From contig NZ_CP156082.1 of assembly GCF_039830145.1 (NCBI RefSeq), forward strand, positions 2,870,001 through 2,934,000: a stretch of 64,000 nucleotides of DNA, given 5' to 3'. The translations under genes and the position numbers were made by a program. The stretch is from Croceibacterium sp. TMG7-5b_MA50. Lineage in GTDB: Bacteria > Pseudomonadota > Alphaproteobacteria > Sphingomonadales > Sphingomonadaceae. Below, piece by piece: positions 36,346-45,666 of the stretch (positions are counted from its first letter, which is position 1; every line of letters begins with the position of its first letter). The notes beneath the pieces were generated by a model. It saw only the letters and a list, made by a program, of their open reading frames with translations, was not told the DNA's origin and ran no database searches.

Positions 36346-37557
36346 TCAGTTGCCCTGTTCACCCTGGGTCGGCCCGGCGGCCGTCCCCTGCGCCGCCTGT
36401 GCCTGCGGCTGGCCCCCTGCCGGCTGCGTGCCGCGCTGTCCCTGCGGACCCGCGCCCGCACGACCGACCTGCACCGGCGCGCCATCGCGCAGCTTCTGCA
36501 GATTGTTGGTGATGACCACGTCGCCCGGCTTCAGCCCACCATCGATGATCCACTGGCCATCGATCATCTCGCCCAGCTCTACCGGACGCGCCACGGCCTT
36601 GCCGTTGACGGCCAGGAACACACTGCCCCCTTCGGGCGTGATGCTGACCGCCGATTGCGGCACGGCGATGCCGTTCGTCAGTTCGCCCACGGTCAGCCGC
36701 ACGCGAACGAATTCGCCCGGCAGCAGCAGCCCTTGCGGGTTGGCGAACTCCGCGCGCAGCTGGACGGTACCGGTGGTGGCGCTGACCGACTGGCCGAAGA
36801 AGTCGATCGCACCGGCGACGTTGTAGGTGGTGCCATCGGGCAGGATCAGCTCCGCACGCACCGGATTGTTCAGCCGCAGCTCGCCCGCATCGATCATCCG
36901 GCGTAGCCGCAGCAGCTCCGCCGCGGATTGATCGAAGGTGGCGTAGATCGGGCTCATCTGCTCGATCCGGGTCAGCAGCGTGCCTTCGGCCTGCGTCACC
37001 AGCGCGCCTTCCGTCACCTCAGCCCGCCCCACGCGGCCGCTGATCGGCGCGGTGACGTTGGTGTAGCCGAGCTGCAGGGAGGAGGCGCGGACCTGCGCGC
37101 GCAATTGCGCGACATCGGCCTGCGCCTCCCGACTGGCGGCGAGCGCGGCGTCATATTCTTGCCGGCTAATCGCGTCCTGCGCCACCAGCGGGCGGTAGCG
37201 TTCGACGACGGCTGCGGCATTGGCGGCAGTGGCGCGGGCGCGTTGCAGGCTCGCCTCCGTCTGCGCCTGCGCGGCGCGCAGTTCGGACGGGTCGATGCGG
37301 AACAGCGGCTGCCCGGCCCGCACATTGGTGCCTTCTTCGAACAGGCGGCGCTGGATGATGCCGGTCACGCGAGCGCGCACCTCCGCCACCCGGACAGCTT
37401 CGATCCGGCCGGGCAATTCGATGATCTCGGGCAGGGCGCGGGAGCCGACGGTGATCGTCTGCACCGGCATGGCCTGCGGCGCGGGTGCGGCCGCCTCCTC
37501 CCCACAGGCGGACAAAGCGAGAGCCATGGCAGCGACCAGCGGCAGCGCGATACGCAT
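36346..37557 (-). CDS. RND efflux periplasmic adaptor (AcrA/MexA family lipoprotein)
   Basis: Membrane-fusion protein bridging pump and channel. The ATG at 37555-37557 gives 403 residues with the lipobox ALSAC (Cys18). The barrel-sandwich hybrid halves are 'VAEVRARVTGIIQRRLFEEG' and TAPISGRVGRAEVTEGALV, separated by a helical hairpin. A beta-barrel region follows, and a Gln/Pro/Ala-rich C-terminal tail (AGGQPQAQAAQGTAAGP). It is the first gene of the operon; a palindrome lies 36 bp upstream. Confidence 0.94.
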   Translation of the reverse strand: MRIALPLVAAMALALSACGEEAAAPAPQAMPVQTITVGSRALPEIIELPGRIEAVRVAEVRARVTGIIQRRLFEEGTNVRAGQPLFRIDPSELRAAQAQTEASLQRARATAANAAAVVERYRPLVAQDAISRQEYDAALAASREAQADVAQLRAQVRASSLQLGYTNVTAPISGRVGRAEVTEGALVTQAEGTLLTRIEQMSPIYATFDQSAAELLRLRRMIDAGELRLNNPVRAELILPDGTTYNVAGAIDFFGQSVSATTGTVQLRAEFANPQGLLLPGEFVRVRLTVGELTNGIAVPQSAVSITPEGGSVFLAVNGKAVARPVELGEMIDGQWIIDGGLKPGDVVITNNLQKLRDGAPVQVGRAGAGPQGQRGTQPAGGQPQAQAAQGTAAGPTQGEQGN

Positions 37558-37578
37558 CAGGGAACCTTCGGTTTGATT

Positions 37579-38286
37579 GTGCAGTTGCGGTGGTGTAATA
37601 CGTGTTACACAACACGGGTACAAGCGGGATTAAGCGCGATCACACAGGTAGAGACGGAAACGCGCAACTGCGACCTTGAAGCGGACGGCGCGGGGCGCCG
37701 GCTAGACCGGCGGCGTGACGCGATAATCGCCTGTGCCGACCGTTTGTTCCTGCAGCAGGGTTTTGACCGCACGACGCTGGCCGATGTGGTCGAATGCGCG
37801 GGCGGGTCCCTGGCGACGATCTACAAGCTGTTCGGCAGCAAGAGCGGCCTGCTGGAGGCGGTGATGGAGTGCCGCGCGACATCCAAGGATGGATGGCTGC
37901 AGGGCATCGTCGATGCCGGCGACCCGCCGGTTAAGGTGCTGGAGATGGTCGGCCAGGAGCTGCTGTGCCGGTTCAAGGACCCGGCCGAGGTGGCGCTGTC
38001 ACGTGTCGTGATCGCCTACAGCCTGGAGAACCCGGACTTTGCCCGGCGCTTCCACGGCCGCACGATCGCCATGGCGCGGGGGCACCTGACCCGGCTGTTC
38101 GCCCGTTGGCAGGACAGCGGCTACACCCTGAATGCCCCGCCCGGGACGCTGGCGGCGATCTTCCTGGGAATGTTCGTCTACGACCTGCATAGCCAGGCGA
38201 TCAGCCACGGGGCCACGCCGGTGCCGGCAGAAGCCGACATCGCGGCCAAGCTGCGGGTGTTCTGTATCGGCGCGGGCCTGTGCTGA
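37579..38286 (+). CDS. TetR-family transcriptional regulator, start uncertain
   Basis: Repressor candidate for the divergent RND pump. The helix-turn-helix reads 'RRDAIIACADRLFLQQGFDR', then TTLADVVECAGGSLATIYKLFGSKSGLLEAV, clear TetR N-terminal domain. The C-terminal ligand domain ends with GAGLC. The start is a problem: between the palindrome and the helix-turn-helix no ATG, GTG, TTG or CTG exists in frame. The nearest candidates are GTG 37579 and TTG 37585, which would put the operator inside the coding region and add about 30 residues. A sequencing or frameshift change near the 5' end, or a rare start, is possible. GTG 37579 is used here as a placeholder. Confidence 0.8.
   Translation: MQLRWCNTCYTTRVQAGLSAITQVETETRNCDLEADGAGRRLDRRRDAIIACADRLFLQQGFDRTTLADVVECAGGSLATIYKLFGSKSGLLEAVMECRATSKDGWLQGIVDAGDPPVKVLEMVGQELLCRFKDPAEVALSRVVIAYSLENPDFARRFHGRTIAMARGHLTRLFARWQDSGYTLNAPPGTLAAIFLGMFVYDLHSQAISHGATPVPAEADIAAKLRVFCIGAGLC
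37593..37610. promoter_or_regulatory. 18-bp palindromic operator, probably for the TetR regulator
   Basis: GTGTAATACGTGTTACAC has perfect GTGTAA/TTACAC arms with a near-symmetric centre. It lies between the divergent efflux operon (36 bp upstream of its first start codon) and the TetR gene, the usual place for an autoregulated TetR-family operator. Confidence 0.75.
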
Positions 38287-38293
38287 GCCCGGC

Positions 38294-38327
38294 GGGTCAG
38301 GTGCGGCACCAAGGCCCCACCTGACCC
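38294..38327. terminator. Bidirectional terminator between tetR and the M3 peptidase gene
   Basis: GGGTCAGGTG (38294-38303) pairs perfectly with CACCTGACCC (38318-38327) around a 14-nt loop. It lies between convergent genes. No strong T-tract is present. Confidence 0.65.
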
Positions 38328-38338
38328 ATGCCTGCGGG

Positions 38339-40477
38339 TCAGTCCGTGGGGAAGCCGCGGATCTTCAGCAGGGCGGTGACGTCCGGATCGCGGCCGCGGA
38401 AGTTGCGATAGGCCTCGGCCCGGTCAGTCTCGTTACCGGTCGACAGCAGCACCCGGGCAAAACGGTCAGCTGTCTCCTTGTCCCAGTAGCTGCCCGCCTC
38501 CTCGAACGCGGCCCAGGTGTCCGCGTCCATCGTCTCCGACCACAAGTAGCTGTAATAGCCGGCGGAATAGGCGTCGGACGAGAACAGGTGATTGAACTGC
38601 GGCAGGCGGTGCCGCATCACGATCTCACGCGGCATGCCGATCTCCGCCAAAGCGGCCGCCTCGAACGCGTCGGGATCGGTCACCGGCTGATCCTGCGTAT
38701 GCAGCTTCATGTCGACGATCGCACTGGCGAGGTATTCCACCGTGGCGAAGCCCTGGTTGAACGTCGCCGCAGCCGTGACCTTGTCCAGCAGCGCCTGCGG
38801 CATCTTCTCGCCCGTCTGGTAATGCAGGGCGAAGCGGTCCAGCACCTCCCGCGTCAGCAACCAGTGCTCGTTCACCTGGCTGGGATATTCCACGAAGTCA
38901 CGCGGCGTGCCGGCGAGGCCCGGATAGGTCACGTCCTGCAACATGGAATGGATCGCGTGGCCGAATTCGTGGAACAGCGTTTCCGCATCGTCCAGGCTGA
39001 TCAGCACGGGCGCGCCCGCCGCACCCTTGGCGAAGTTGTTGTTGTTGGACGACAGCACGTTCTTGGCCGGCGGCAGGTCCCGCTGGCTACGATAGGTTGT
39101 CGCCCAGGCGCCCGACCGCTTGCCCGTGCGGGCGAAATCGTCGCGGTAGAACAGGCCGACCTCCGCCCCGTTCTTATCCGTCACATGCCACACGCGCACA
39201 TTCGGCTCGAACACCGGCACGGTGCCACTGATCTCCTTGAACTGGAGGCCGTAGAGCTGCCCGGCCGACCAGAAGGCGGCGTCGATCATGTTGTTCAGCT
39301 CGAAATACGGCTTCAATTCCGCCTGATCGAGGTCGTAGCGGGCCTTGCGCACCTGCTCCTGATAGAAGCGGTAATCCCACGGTTCGATCGTGATGCCGGC
39401 ATTCGCCCCGTCGGCGATCGCCTGCATGTCGCGCACCTCCTCGGCAACGCGGGCCGTGGCGGCGGGCCAGACGCGCATCATCAGGTCCATGGCGGCTGCC
39501 GGGGTTTTGGCCATGGTGTCCTGCATGCGCCATTCGGCATGATTGGCGAAACCAAGCAGCTTGGCCCGCTCGTCGCGCAGTTGCAGGATGCGGGCGATCG
39601 TCGCGTTGGTATCGGTCGTCCCGCCATTGTCGCCGCGGTTGACGAAGGCACGCCATACCTTTTCACGCAGCGCGCGGTCGCTGGCGAAGCTCAGCACCGG
39701 ATCGACCGCCGAGCGCGTGTTGACGATGGCCCAGCCTTGCAGGCCGCGCTCCTCCGCTGCGGCGCGCGCGACGGCCTTCACGCTGTCGGGCACGCCCGCC
39801 AGCTCCGCCTCGTCCGTCACGGTGATGTAGGTCGCCTCGTCCGCCAGCAGCTTTTCGGAGAAGGTGGCGAACTGGGCAGCGAGCTGCTGGTTGATGGTGG
39901 ACAGCCGCTCCTTCTGCGCTGCGTCCAGCTTGGCGCCCTGGCGCACGAAGGACTCGTAGGTCCGCGTCACCAGCCGCTGCTGCTGCGCGTCGAGACCGCT
40001 GGTCTCCCGCGCATTGTAGATCGCCTCGATCCGGGCAAGCAGCTGTGGGTTGAAGGTGATCGCGTCCTGCGCCGCCGCTTGCTTGGGCGACCATTCTGCA
40101 TCCAGTGCCTGATAGGCGGGCTTGTTCATGTTGCTGGTCATCACGCCGAACAGCGCATTGACGCGGCCCAGCCGTTCGCCCGCCAGCTGCATGGGGACAA
40201 AGGTGTTGTCGAAGGTCGGCGCCTCCGGATTGCTGGCGATCCTCTCGTATTCCACCTGCCGTTCGGCCAGCGCGGTGGCGAAGGCCTGCGGGAATAGGTC
40301 CGGCTGCACCTGGTCCCACGGGGGCACGCCACCATAGGAACCTTCCCAGGTGGCGAGCAGCGGATTGGCGTCGGCAGCGGTCGCGGAAGCGACATTCGCC
40401 TGGCCCTGGGCCAGGGCTGCGGGGGCGGACAGGATCAGCGACATGGCAGTGGCGATACGTAGGGCAGAATGCACCAT
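38339..40477 (-). CDS. M3-family metallopeptidase (Dcp/oligopeptidase-like), exported
   Basis: Zinc peptidase hydrolysing short peptides, probably removing C-terminal dipeptides in the periplasm. The ATG at 40475-40477 gives 712 residues with a signal peptide (MVHSALRIATAMSLILSAPA, cleavage after ALAQ). The zinc motif HEFGH is at 503-507, with the downstream Glu in 'DFVEYPSQVNEHW'. The C-terminal 'SAGYYSYLWSETMDADTWAA' is typical of the Dcp subgroup. A much longer frame exists upstream but reads as non-coding. Confidence 0.93.
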   Translation of the reverse strand: MVHSALRIATAMSLILSAPAALAQGQANVASATAADANPLLATWEGSYGGVPPWDQVQPDLFPQAFATALAERQVEYERIASNPEAPTFDNTFVPMQLAGERLGRVNALFGVMTSNMNKPAYQALDAEWSPKQAAAQDAITFNPQLLARIEAIYNARETSGLDAQQQRLVTRTYESFVRQGAKLDAAQKERLSTINQQLAAQFATFSEKLLADEATYITVTDEAELAGVPDSVKAVARAAAEERGLQGWAIVNTRSAVDPVLSFASDRALREKVWRAFVNRGDNGGTTDTNATIARILQLRDERAKLLGFANHAEWRMQDTMAKTPAAAMDLMMRVWPAATARVAEEVRDMQAIADGANAGITIEPWDYRFYQEQVRKARYDLDQAELKPYFELNNMIDAAFWSAGQLYGLQFKEISGTVPVFEPNVRVWHVTDKNGAEVGLFYRDDFARTGKRSGAWATTYRSQRDLPPAKNVLSSNNNNFAKGAAGAPVLISLDDAETLFHEFGHAIHSMLQDVTYPGLAGTPRDFVEYPSQVNEHWLLTREVLDRFALHYQTGEKMPQALLDKVTAAATFNQGFATVEYLASAIVDMKLHTQDQPVTDPDAFEAAALAEIGMPREIVMRHRLPQFNHLFSSDAYSAGYYSYLWSETMDADTWAAFEEAGSYWDKETADRFARVLLSTGNETDRAEAYRNFRGRDPDVTALLKIRGFPTD

Positions 40478-40658
40478 GAACTCCAATGGTTTACAGGTAT
40501 GGCGAACAGCATAGGCGTTTCCGAGCGATGGTAAAGTTTGCAACCGGATCGCCGTGGCAGCCCTGTTGCGACAACGGGGCAATTGTTTGCTACCAAACCG
40601 TGATGTTGCAGACGGGCAGATGCGGATTGCTACCTTTATTGATCCAGGTAAACTCGTG

Positions 40659-42560
40659 ATGCCTCCCGAAACGGCCGGGCGGCACGGGGTTGAACGGGGT
40701 ACAAGTGGGGCGCAAAAGCGTGGCAGCAACCCGGAAGATCAGGCCACAGTGAGGAACCTGATACTGCGCTGGGTGCTGGCTGCCTGCCGTGCCTACCCCC
40801 GGCGTGTGGCGATGCTGCTGTTGTTGAGCGTGCTGGTCTCCGCCATGGACGGGCTCAGCATCGCCATGCTGGTCCCGTTGATCGGCACGCTGTTCTCCTC
40901 GCAAGGTGATGTGCGCGACAGTGTCGACGGGCCGCTGGGCGCGGCGCTGGACTGGCTGGCCGACCTCGCCGGGATGGATTACCGCCTATATACCATCACC
41001 GCAATCATCGTGGCGCTGGTCGCCACGCGCGTGTTGTTGACCTATGTCAGCGCGGTCAACGTCGCCCATCTGGGCAGCCGGCTCAGCCTCAATCTAGCCA
41101 GCACGATCCATCGGCGATTGCTGGACGCTGATTACCAGTTCCTGTCCGTCACCGACCACGGCACCATCATCAACACGCTGGATACGGAGGTTTGGAACGT
41201 CACCAACGCGATATTTGCCGTATTCGATGTTTTCTCCAACCTCTGCATCGCGCTGGCGCTGGGCGCGCTGCTGCTGCTGATCTCCCCCGAACTGACCCTG
41301 ATCGCGGCACCGCTGGTCGGCGGCGTCTTCCTGGTGCGGCGCGCCTTCGACCCGCGGGTCCGCACGCTGGGCGATGCCAAGGTCCGCGGCGGGGAGGAAT
41401 ATTCGGTCCATTCCTATGAATTGCTGGACCATATGCGCATGACCCGCGCCTACGGGCAGGAGGAGGCGGTGCAGCGCGGTTTCGTGCGGCTGACGGATCG
41501 GCTGCTCGACATCGATGTCGCGATCACCCGGCTCACCTCCGCCATCGGCGGTGCGCAGGAGGTCGCGTATACCGTCATCGTCGTCGTGCTGCTGATCGTG
41601 GCTGTGCAGATCGAGATGGCGCAGCCCGCGCTGATTGCCTTCATCGCGCTGCTGCACCGGCTGCAGCCGCCGATCGCCGGCCTGAACCAGGCGCGAAGCG
41701 TGCTGGTGCTGGCGCATGCCTCGCTCGCTTCCGTGTCGCAGCTGGAGGAACTGCCGGCCTGGTCCGCCCATGCCAATGGCCGCGACCGGCTGCCGGCGCT
41801 GACCGGAGCCATCGTGTTCGACCGGGTCAGCTTCTCCTATGACGGGAAGTCGCACGAATGCCGGCCGGCGCTGGCCAATGCCAGCTTCTCCCTGCCGCTT
41901 GGCCGCGTCACTGCGCTGGTGGGCGCATCTGGTGCAGGCAAGTCCACGATCACCAACCTGCTATACCGCTTCCATGATCCTGACAGCGGCTGCATCAGCG
42001 TGGCCGGAACCCCGCTCGCGGCGCTGGACATCGTCTGGTGGCGATCGCAACTGGCCATATCTGGCCAGGACACGGGCCTGATCTCCGCATCCATCCGCGC
42101 GAACATCGCCTTCGCCCGGCCCGATGCCACCGATGCGGAGATCGAAGCGGCGGCCCGGGCGGCGGAGATCCACGATTTTATCGCCCGGCTGCCGCTCGGC
42201 TACGACACCCAGGTGGGGGAGCGTGGCGTGCTGTTGTCGGGCGGACAACGGCAGCGGATCGAGATCGCCCGCGCGCTGCTACGCCCCGACGCCATCCTGA
42301 TCCTGGACGAGGCGACGAACGCACTGGACGCGGTGACCGAGGCGGAGGTGCTGGCGACGCTGCGCCGCCGGGCTGGCGACCGTACGGTGCTGGTAATCGC
42401 CCATCGGCTCGCCACCACGCGCCATGCCGATCATGTGATCGTGCTCGATCACGGACGGGTGTTGGAACAGGGCAGTCCTCTCGCCCTCCGGCAGAGCGGC
42501 GGCCTCTACAGCCGGATGGTCCGCCTGCAGGAACAGGGCAAGCAGCCGGACGCGGCTTAG
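40659..42560 (+). CDS. ABC exporter, membrane domain fused to ATPase
   Basis: Half-size ABC transporter; two copies would form an exporter, perhaps for a lipid-linked glycan or lipid. Six membrane helices occupy roughly the first 300 residues ('VAMLLLLSVLVSAMDGLSIA', 'TVIVVVLLIVAVQIEMAQ'). The ATPase has Walker A GASGAGKST, signature LSGGQRQR, Walker B AILILDEATNALD and switch His in IAHRLATTRHAD. The start is uncertain: ATG 40659 (AGG about 10 bp upstream) is used; ATG 40620 and GTG 40749 are also possible. Convergent with the glycosyltransferase gene 16 bp away. Confidence 0.88.
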   Translation: MPPETAGRHGVERGTSGAQKRGSNPEDQATVRNLILRWVLAACRAYPRRVAMLLLLSVLVSAMDGLSIAMLVPLIGTLFSSQGDVRDSVDGPLGAALDWLADLAGMDYRLYTITAIIVALVATRVLLTYVSAVNVAHLGSRLSLNLASTIHRRLLDADYQFLSVTDHGTIINTLDTEVWNVTNAIFAVFDVFSNLCIALALGALLLLISPELTLIAAPLVGGVFLVRRAFDPRVRTLGDAKVRGGEEYSVHSYELLDHMRMTRAYGQEEAVQRGFVRLTDRLLDIDVAITRLTSAIGGAQEVAYTVIVVVLLIVAVQIEMAQPALIAFIALLHRLQPPIAGLNQARSVLVLAHASLASVSQLEELPAWSAHANGRDRLPALTGAIVFDRVSFSYDGKSHECRPALANASFSLPLGRVTALVGASGAGKSTITNLLYRFHDPDSGCISVAGTPLAALDIVWWRSQLAISGQDTGLISASIRANIAFARPDATDAEIEAAARAAEIHDFIARLPLGYDTQVGERGVLLSGGQRQRIEIARALLRPDAILILDEATNALDAVTEAEVLATLRRRAGDRTVLVIAHRLATTRHADHVIVLDHGRVLEQGSPLALRQSGGLYSRMVRLQEQGKQPDAA

Positions 42561-42576
42561 CCGGCCTCCGTTTCTG

Positions 42577-43593
42577 TCAGGAGCCTTGCACCTGGAGGTT
42601 CGGCCGGCCGATCATCTGCCGAATGCGCCGCCGCAAGGGCGGCGGTACGCGGGAACGGGCGCGCCGGACAAGACCCCGCCACAGCCGGACGACACGCTTG
42701 GCCACGGGGATGTAGCCGGGCACGCGATATGGCCGCAATTGCTGTACAACCGCGCGTTTCAGGACCGGATCGTCAAGACCGATGCTGCTGAGATAGCCTT
42801 GCAGCCACCGCAGGTAGCCGGCGCGTGCCGGATGCCATGTCCCCGGATCGTATGCCCCGGTAGCGATCGCCTGCGAACAGCAGGAAGATGCGTGCTGGCG
42901 GTAATAATCCAGCACTTCGTCGATCACCACCACGTCATGCGCGGCGGTCATCTTGCTGAGGAACACCTGGTCTTCGTACAACCCGCGAAAGCTCGGCTCA
43001 AACCCGCCGATCGCTTCATAGGCGTCGCGGCGCACTAGCAGGCTGCAGATGCCAGGCAGGGAACCGCCGGAAGTGAGGATGAACTGCCGCAAGGCGGTCG
43101 GCGCGGGGATCAGTTGGCGTGGCGGCAGGTGCATGTTGCCTGCCTCATCCTCCCGTCCCAGATAGTTCGCGCCGGTGTCGGCCCAACTGTACCAGTACAG
43201 CGTGGGGCCATAGATCATGCCCGCCTGCGGGAATGCGTGGGAGACCTCGACGAACTTCTCCAACCGGTCGGGCAGCCAGATGTCATCCGCGTCCAGAAAC
43301 GAGATATACTGGCCCCGCCCGGCCGCGACGCCGGCATTGCGGGATGCGCTCATGCCCAGATTGGCGTGATCGGGATGTTCGATGTACCGGATGCGGCCGG
43401 AATGCGCGGCGGCATAGCTCTGCGCGATGGCGGTGGCACCGTCCCAGCTGCCATCGTCCACCAGCACCAGTTCCCAGTCGGTGAAGGTCTGCGCTAGGAT
43501 GCTCTCGATCGCCTCCGCGATGAACCTCTCGCCGTTGCGGAAGATCATCACCGCCGTAATCAGCGGGGGCGTGCTCAGCGGATCGCCGGTCAT
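42577..43593 (-). CDS. Family 2 glycosyltransferase
   Basis: Inverting GT-A transferase of 338 residues. 'PLITAVMIFRNGERFIAEAI' begins the nucleotide-binding fold, with VLVDDGSWDGA and the metal-binding FLDADDIW. A C-terminal basic helix region follows ('RVVRLWRGLVRRARSRVPPP'), perhaps membrane-associating. Its start overlaps the deacetylase stop by 4 bp, so the two are translationally coupled in a small glycan operon. Confidence 0.9.
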   Translation of the reverse strand: MTGDPLSTPPLITAVMIFRNGERFIAEAIESILAQTFTDWELVLVDDGSWDGATAIAQSYAAAHSGRIRYIEHPDHANLGMSASRNAGVAAGRGQYISFLDADDIWLPDRLEKFVEVSHAFPQAGMIYGPTLYWYSWADTGANYLGREDEAGNMHLPPRQLIPAPTALRQFILTSGGSLPGICSLLVRRDAYEAIGGFEPSFRGLYEDQVFLSKMTAAHDVVVIDEVLDYYRQHASSCCSQAIATGAYDPGTWHPARAGYLRWLQGYLSSIGLDDPVLKRAVVQQLRPYRVPGYIPVAKRVVRLWRGLVRRARSRVPPPLRRRIRQMIGRPNLQVQGS

Positions 43594-44654
43594 GCCGCGC
43601 GCGCCAGCAGCGCATGATCGTCCCGCAGCCAGCGGGCGAACCCGTCCGCATCGCGGTCCAGTACCTGCAGCCGGGGCAGTTCGTGGCGCAGTTGGCGGGC
43701 GGTTACGACGGCCGGGTGGCTGGTGCAGGCGATGGGAATGCCCAGTTCGGCCACGATCGCGCGGCTGGCTGCGTCATGCCGGCCAAAGGGATAGCTCATC
43801 CGGTCCACCGGGCTGCCGGCAAGTTCGGTCAGCGCCTGCTGGCAGCCGGCGATCTCGTCCCGTTGCCGCGCCGCGTCGTGGTCGGGCAGGCTGGGATGAT
43901 GGCGGGTGTGGTTGCCGATGCGCACCAGCGGATGGCCGGCCAGCGCCGCCACCTGCTCGCGCGTGGCAGGCCGGCGCCGCTCCGGTCCGGCGAGCGGCAT
44001 GCCCGCCCACAGCAGCACCTCGGCCACGGCGGCATCTTGATCCACCGGCGGCAGCGCGACAATCGCGTGCCACAGGTCCATGTAGAGCTGCTCGCGCCCA
44101 TTGCGTGGCTCCTCCCAATCGGCATGCCAGCGGGTCGACGTAGGGGCGGCGGCGCTGTCGTCGGCGATGGCGAAGCGGCGCTCCCGCCCTGCCAACACGA
44201 TCTCTAGCGTGGTGGGCAGGGTGCCGCTTTCCAGCACCGCCCGCCCCAGCGCGTCCCACCAGAATTCCCGGCTGCGGCCCAGCGCATCCGACACGACGAA
44301 GAAGGTGGCGGGGATGCCATGCCGTTCCAGAATTGGCAGCGCGACCTCCAGATTGTCGCGGTAGGCGTCGTCGAAGGTCACCGCCAGCCGGCTGCCCGTG
44401 CGGTCCAGCACCTCATCGTTGGCAAAGGCGGCCAGGTCGACCGCCGCGCCGCGCCGTGCCAGCAGCGCCATCTGCGCATCGAAGTGCTCCGGACTGACGC
44501 ACAGGTTCCACGGATCGACCGCCTCGCTCGCCACCCGGTGGTACATCAGGATGCCCGCGCGCGGCCGCAGCGCGCGCACCTGCCGGCGGATCGGCCGGGC
44601 GATCCGACGCAGGGCGCGATTGTTGCGCAAGGCTGAGAAGCGTCTGGGTGTCAT
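43590..44654 (-). CDS. Polysaccharide deacetylase (NodB homology domain)
   Basis: Removes N- or O-acetyl groups from a glycan. It has 354 residues from the ATG at 44652-44654. NodB motifs: RAGILMYHRV before the core, TFDDAY at 93-98 with catalytic and metal Asp95/96, and NHTRHH at 248-253 with zinc ligands His249 and His253. An insert of about 90 residues separates motifs 1 and 2. No clear signal peptide is seen; a basic N-terminus (RRFSALRNNRALRRIARPIRR) could bind the membrane. An upstream ATG at 44697-44699 would add 15 residues. Confidence 0.87.
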   Translation of the reverse strand: MTPRRFSALRNNRALRRIARPIRRQVRALRPRAGILMYHRVASEAVDPWNLCVSPEHFDAQMALLARRGAAVDLAAFANDEVLDRTGSRLAVTFDDAYRDNLEVALPILERHGIPATFFVVSDALGRSREFWWDALGRAVLESGTLPTTLEIVLAGRERRFAIADDSAAAPTSTRWHADWEEPRNGREQLYMDLWHAIVALPPVDQDAAVAEVLLWAGMPLAGPERRRPATREQVAALAGHPLVRIGNHTRHHPSLPDHDAARQRDEIAGCQQALTELAGSPVDRMSYPFGRHDAASRAIVAELGIPIACTSHPAVVTARQLRHELPRLQVLDRDADGFARWLRDDHALLARAA

Positions 44655-44855
44655 CCTGTGTTCTTTCCCGGTCCGCTCCTCGTCCACCACGAAGGCCACA
44701 CTGGCGGCCCGGTTCCTGCAGCCCGTGCTGAGGTGCGGACGTCACAAAGGGGTGTCCACTACTTCAGCGCCGCCATCAAGAGGGTTAACGGGCGGTCGGG
44801 CCTAACGCTTGGGCCGTCATCTCATGGCTTTTCCGAACCCGTCGGCATCGGCGAC

Positions 44856-45608
44856 TTATTTCGTCAGATCAGCGGCCCGTCGCGCGGCGATCGCGACGAT
44901 CACCGGATATTGCTGGTCGAAATGGCCGAGTTCCGCTGGCTGCAATTCGGCCGCCGCCATGCCGTGCAGGAAAGCCGTCGCGGACAGGAGGTTGCCATAC
45001 TGGCTGATGCCGACCTGCTCCGCCCCGAACACCGGCGCGCACAGCCGGCGGGCGGCGGCGGCGGACAGCGACCAGTACCAGGTGTCGTTCCAGTCGTCGT
45101 CGGCGATCTGGGTGATGCCGGGCACCGTGCACAGCAGCACGCCGCCCGGCTTCAGCACCCGATGAAGCGTGCGGACCGCCGCCTGCATGTCGAAGATCAG
45201 GTGCAGCGTCTGCGTCAGGATCACGCAATCGTAGGTCGCGTCCGGCACGCTGGCGCCATTGGTCAGGTCGTCGACATAGGTCGCGTCCGGGTGATCATCG
45301 ACATGCAGCATGTCGCTCCGCCCGACGTCCTGGCCGAACTTTTCGGTATAGAGCCGTTCGCCGATCTCCAGCACGCGACCGGTGATCTCGGTGCGGTGGG
45401 AGTACAGGAACGTCTCGATATAATGGCGGTCGATCGGCTGCCCGCGGTTGAAGCCATATTCGCGGCACAGCGGTTCGTGGCTGCGCAGGTCGCCCATGAA
45501 CACCTGCCCTGGCGGTGCGGAGGTGGCGCCGCGCAGCCAGGCGACCCCGCGTTTCGCCACCTTCACGAACCTGCGGCCGTGCCGCCGCGCCACTGTGTCA
45601 CCCCTCAT
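44856..45608 (-). CDS. SAM-dependent methyltransferase-like protein
   Basis: A 250-residue protein from the ATG at 45606-45608. The class I methyltransferase fold is seen in 'DCVILTQTLHLIFDMQAAVR' and LHRVLKPGGVLLCTVPGI. Motif I is atypical: GRVLEIGERLYTEKFG lacks the usual GxGxG. The N-terminus is basic. Proximity to the deacetylase and GT2 suggests it modifies a sugar or a glycan carrier; this is inference. Confidence 0.75.
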   Translation of the reverse strand: MRGDTVARRHGRRFVKVAKRGVAWLRGATSAPPGQVFMGDLRSHEPLCREYGFNRGQPIDRHYIETFLYSHRTEITGRVLEIGERLYTEKFGQDVGRSDMLHVDDHPDATYVDDLTNGASVPDATYDCVILTQTLHLIFDMQAAVRTLHRVLKPGGVLLCTVPGITQIADDDWNDTWYWSLSAAAARRLCAPVFGAEQVGISQYGNLLSATAFLHGMAAAELQPAELGHFDQQYPVIVAIAARRAADLTK

Positions 45609-45666
45609 GCCTGCAATGCTATACCGCTCTGCAGCAAAGGGAAGGGGGGCACGTCGATCGGCGTTA

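Noticed and set aside
36928-37578. Plus-strand extension upstream of the TetR gene giving a 452-residue frame
   Set aside because: This part is antisense to the efflux adaptor gene and shows no TetR features; only the last ~210 residues are regulator-like.
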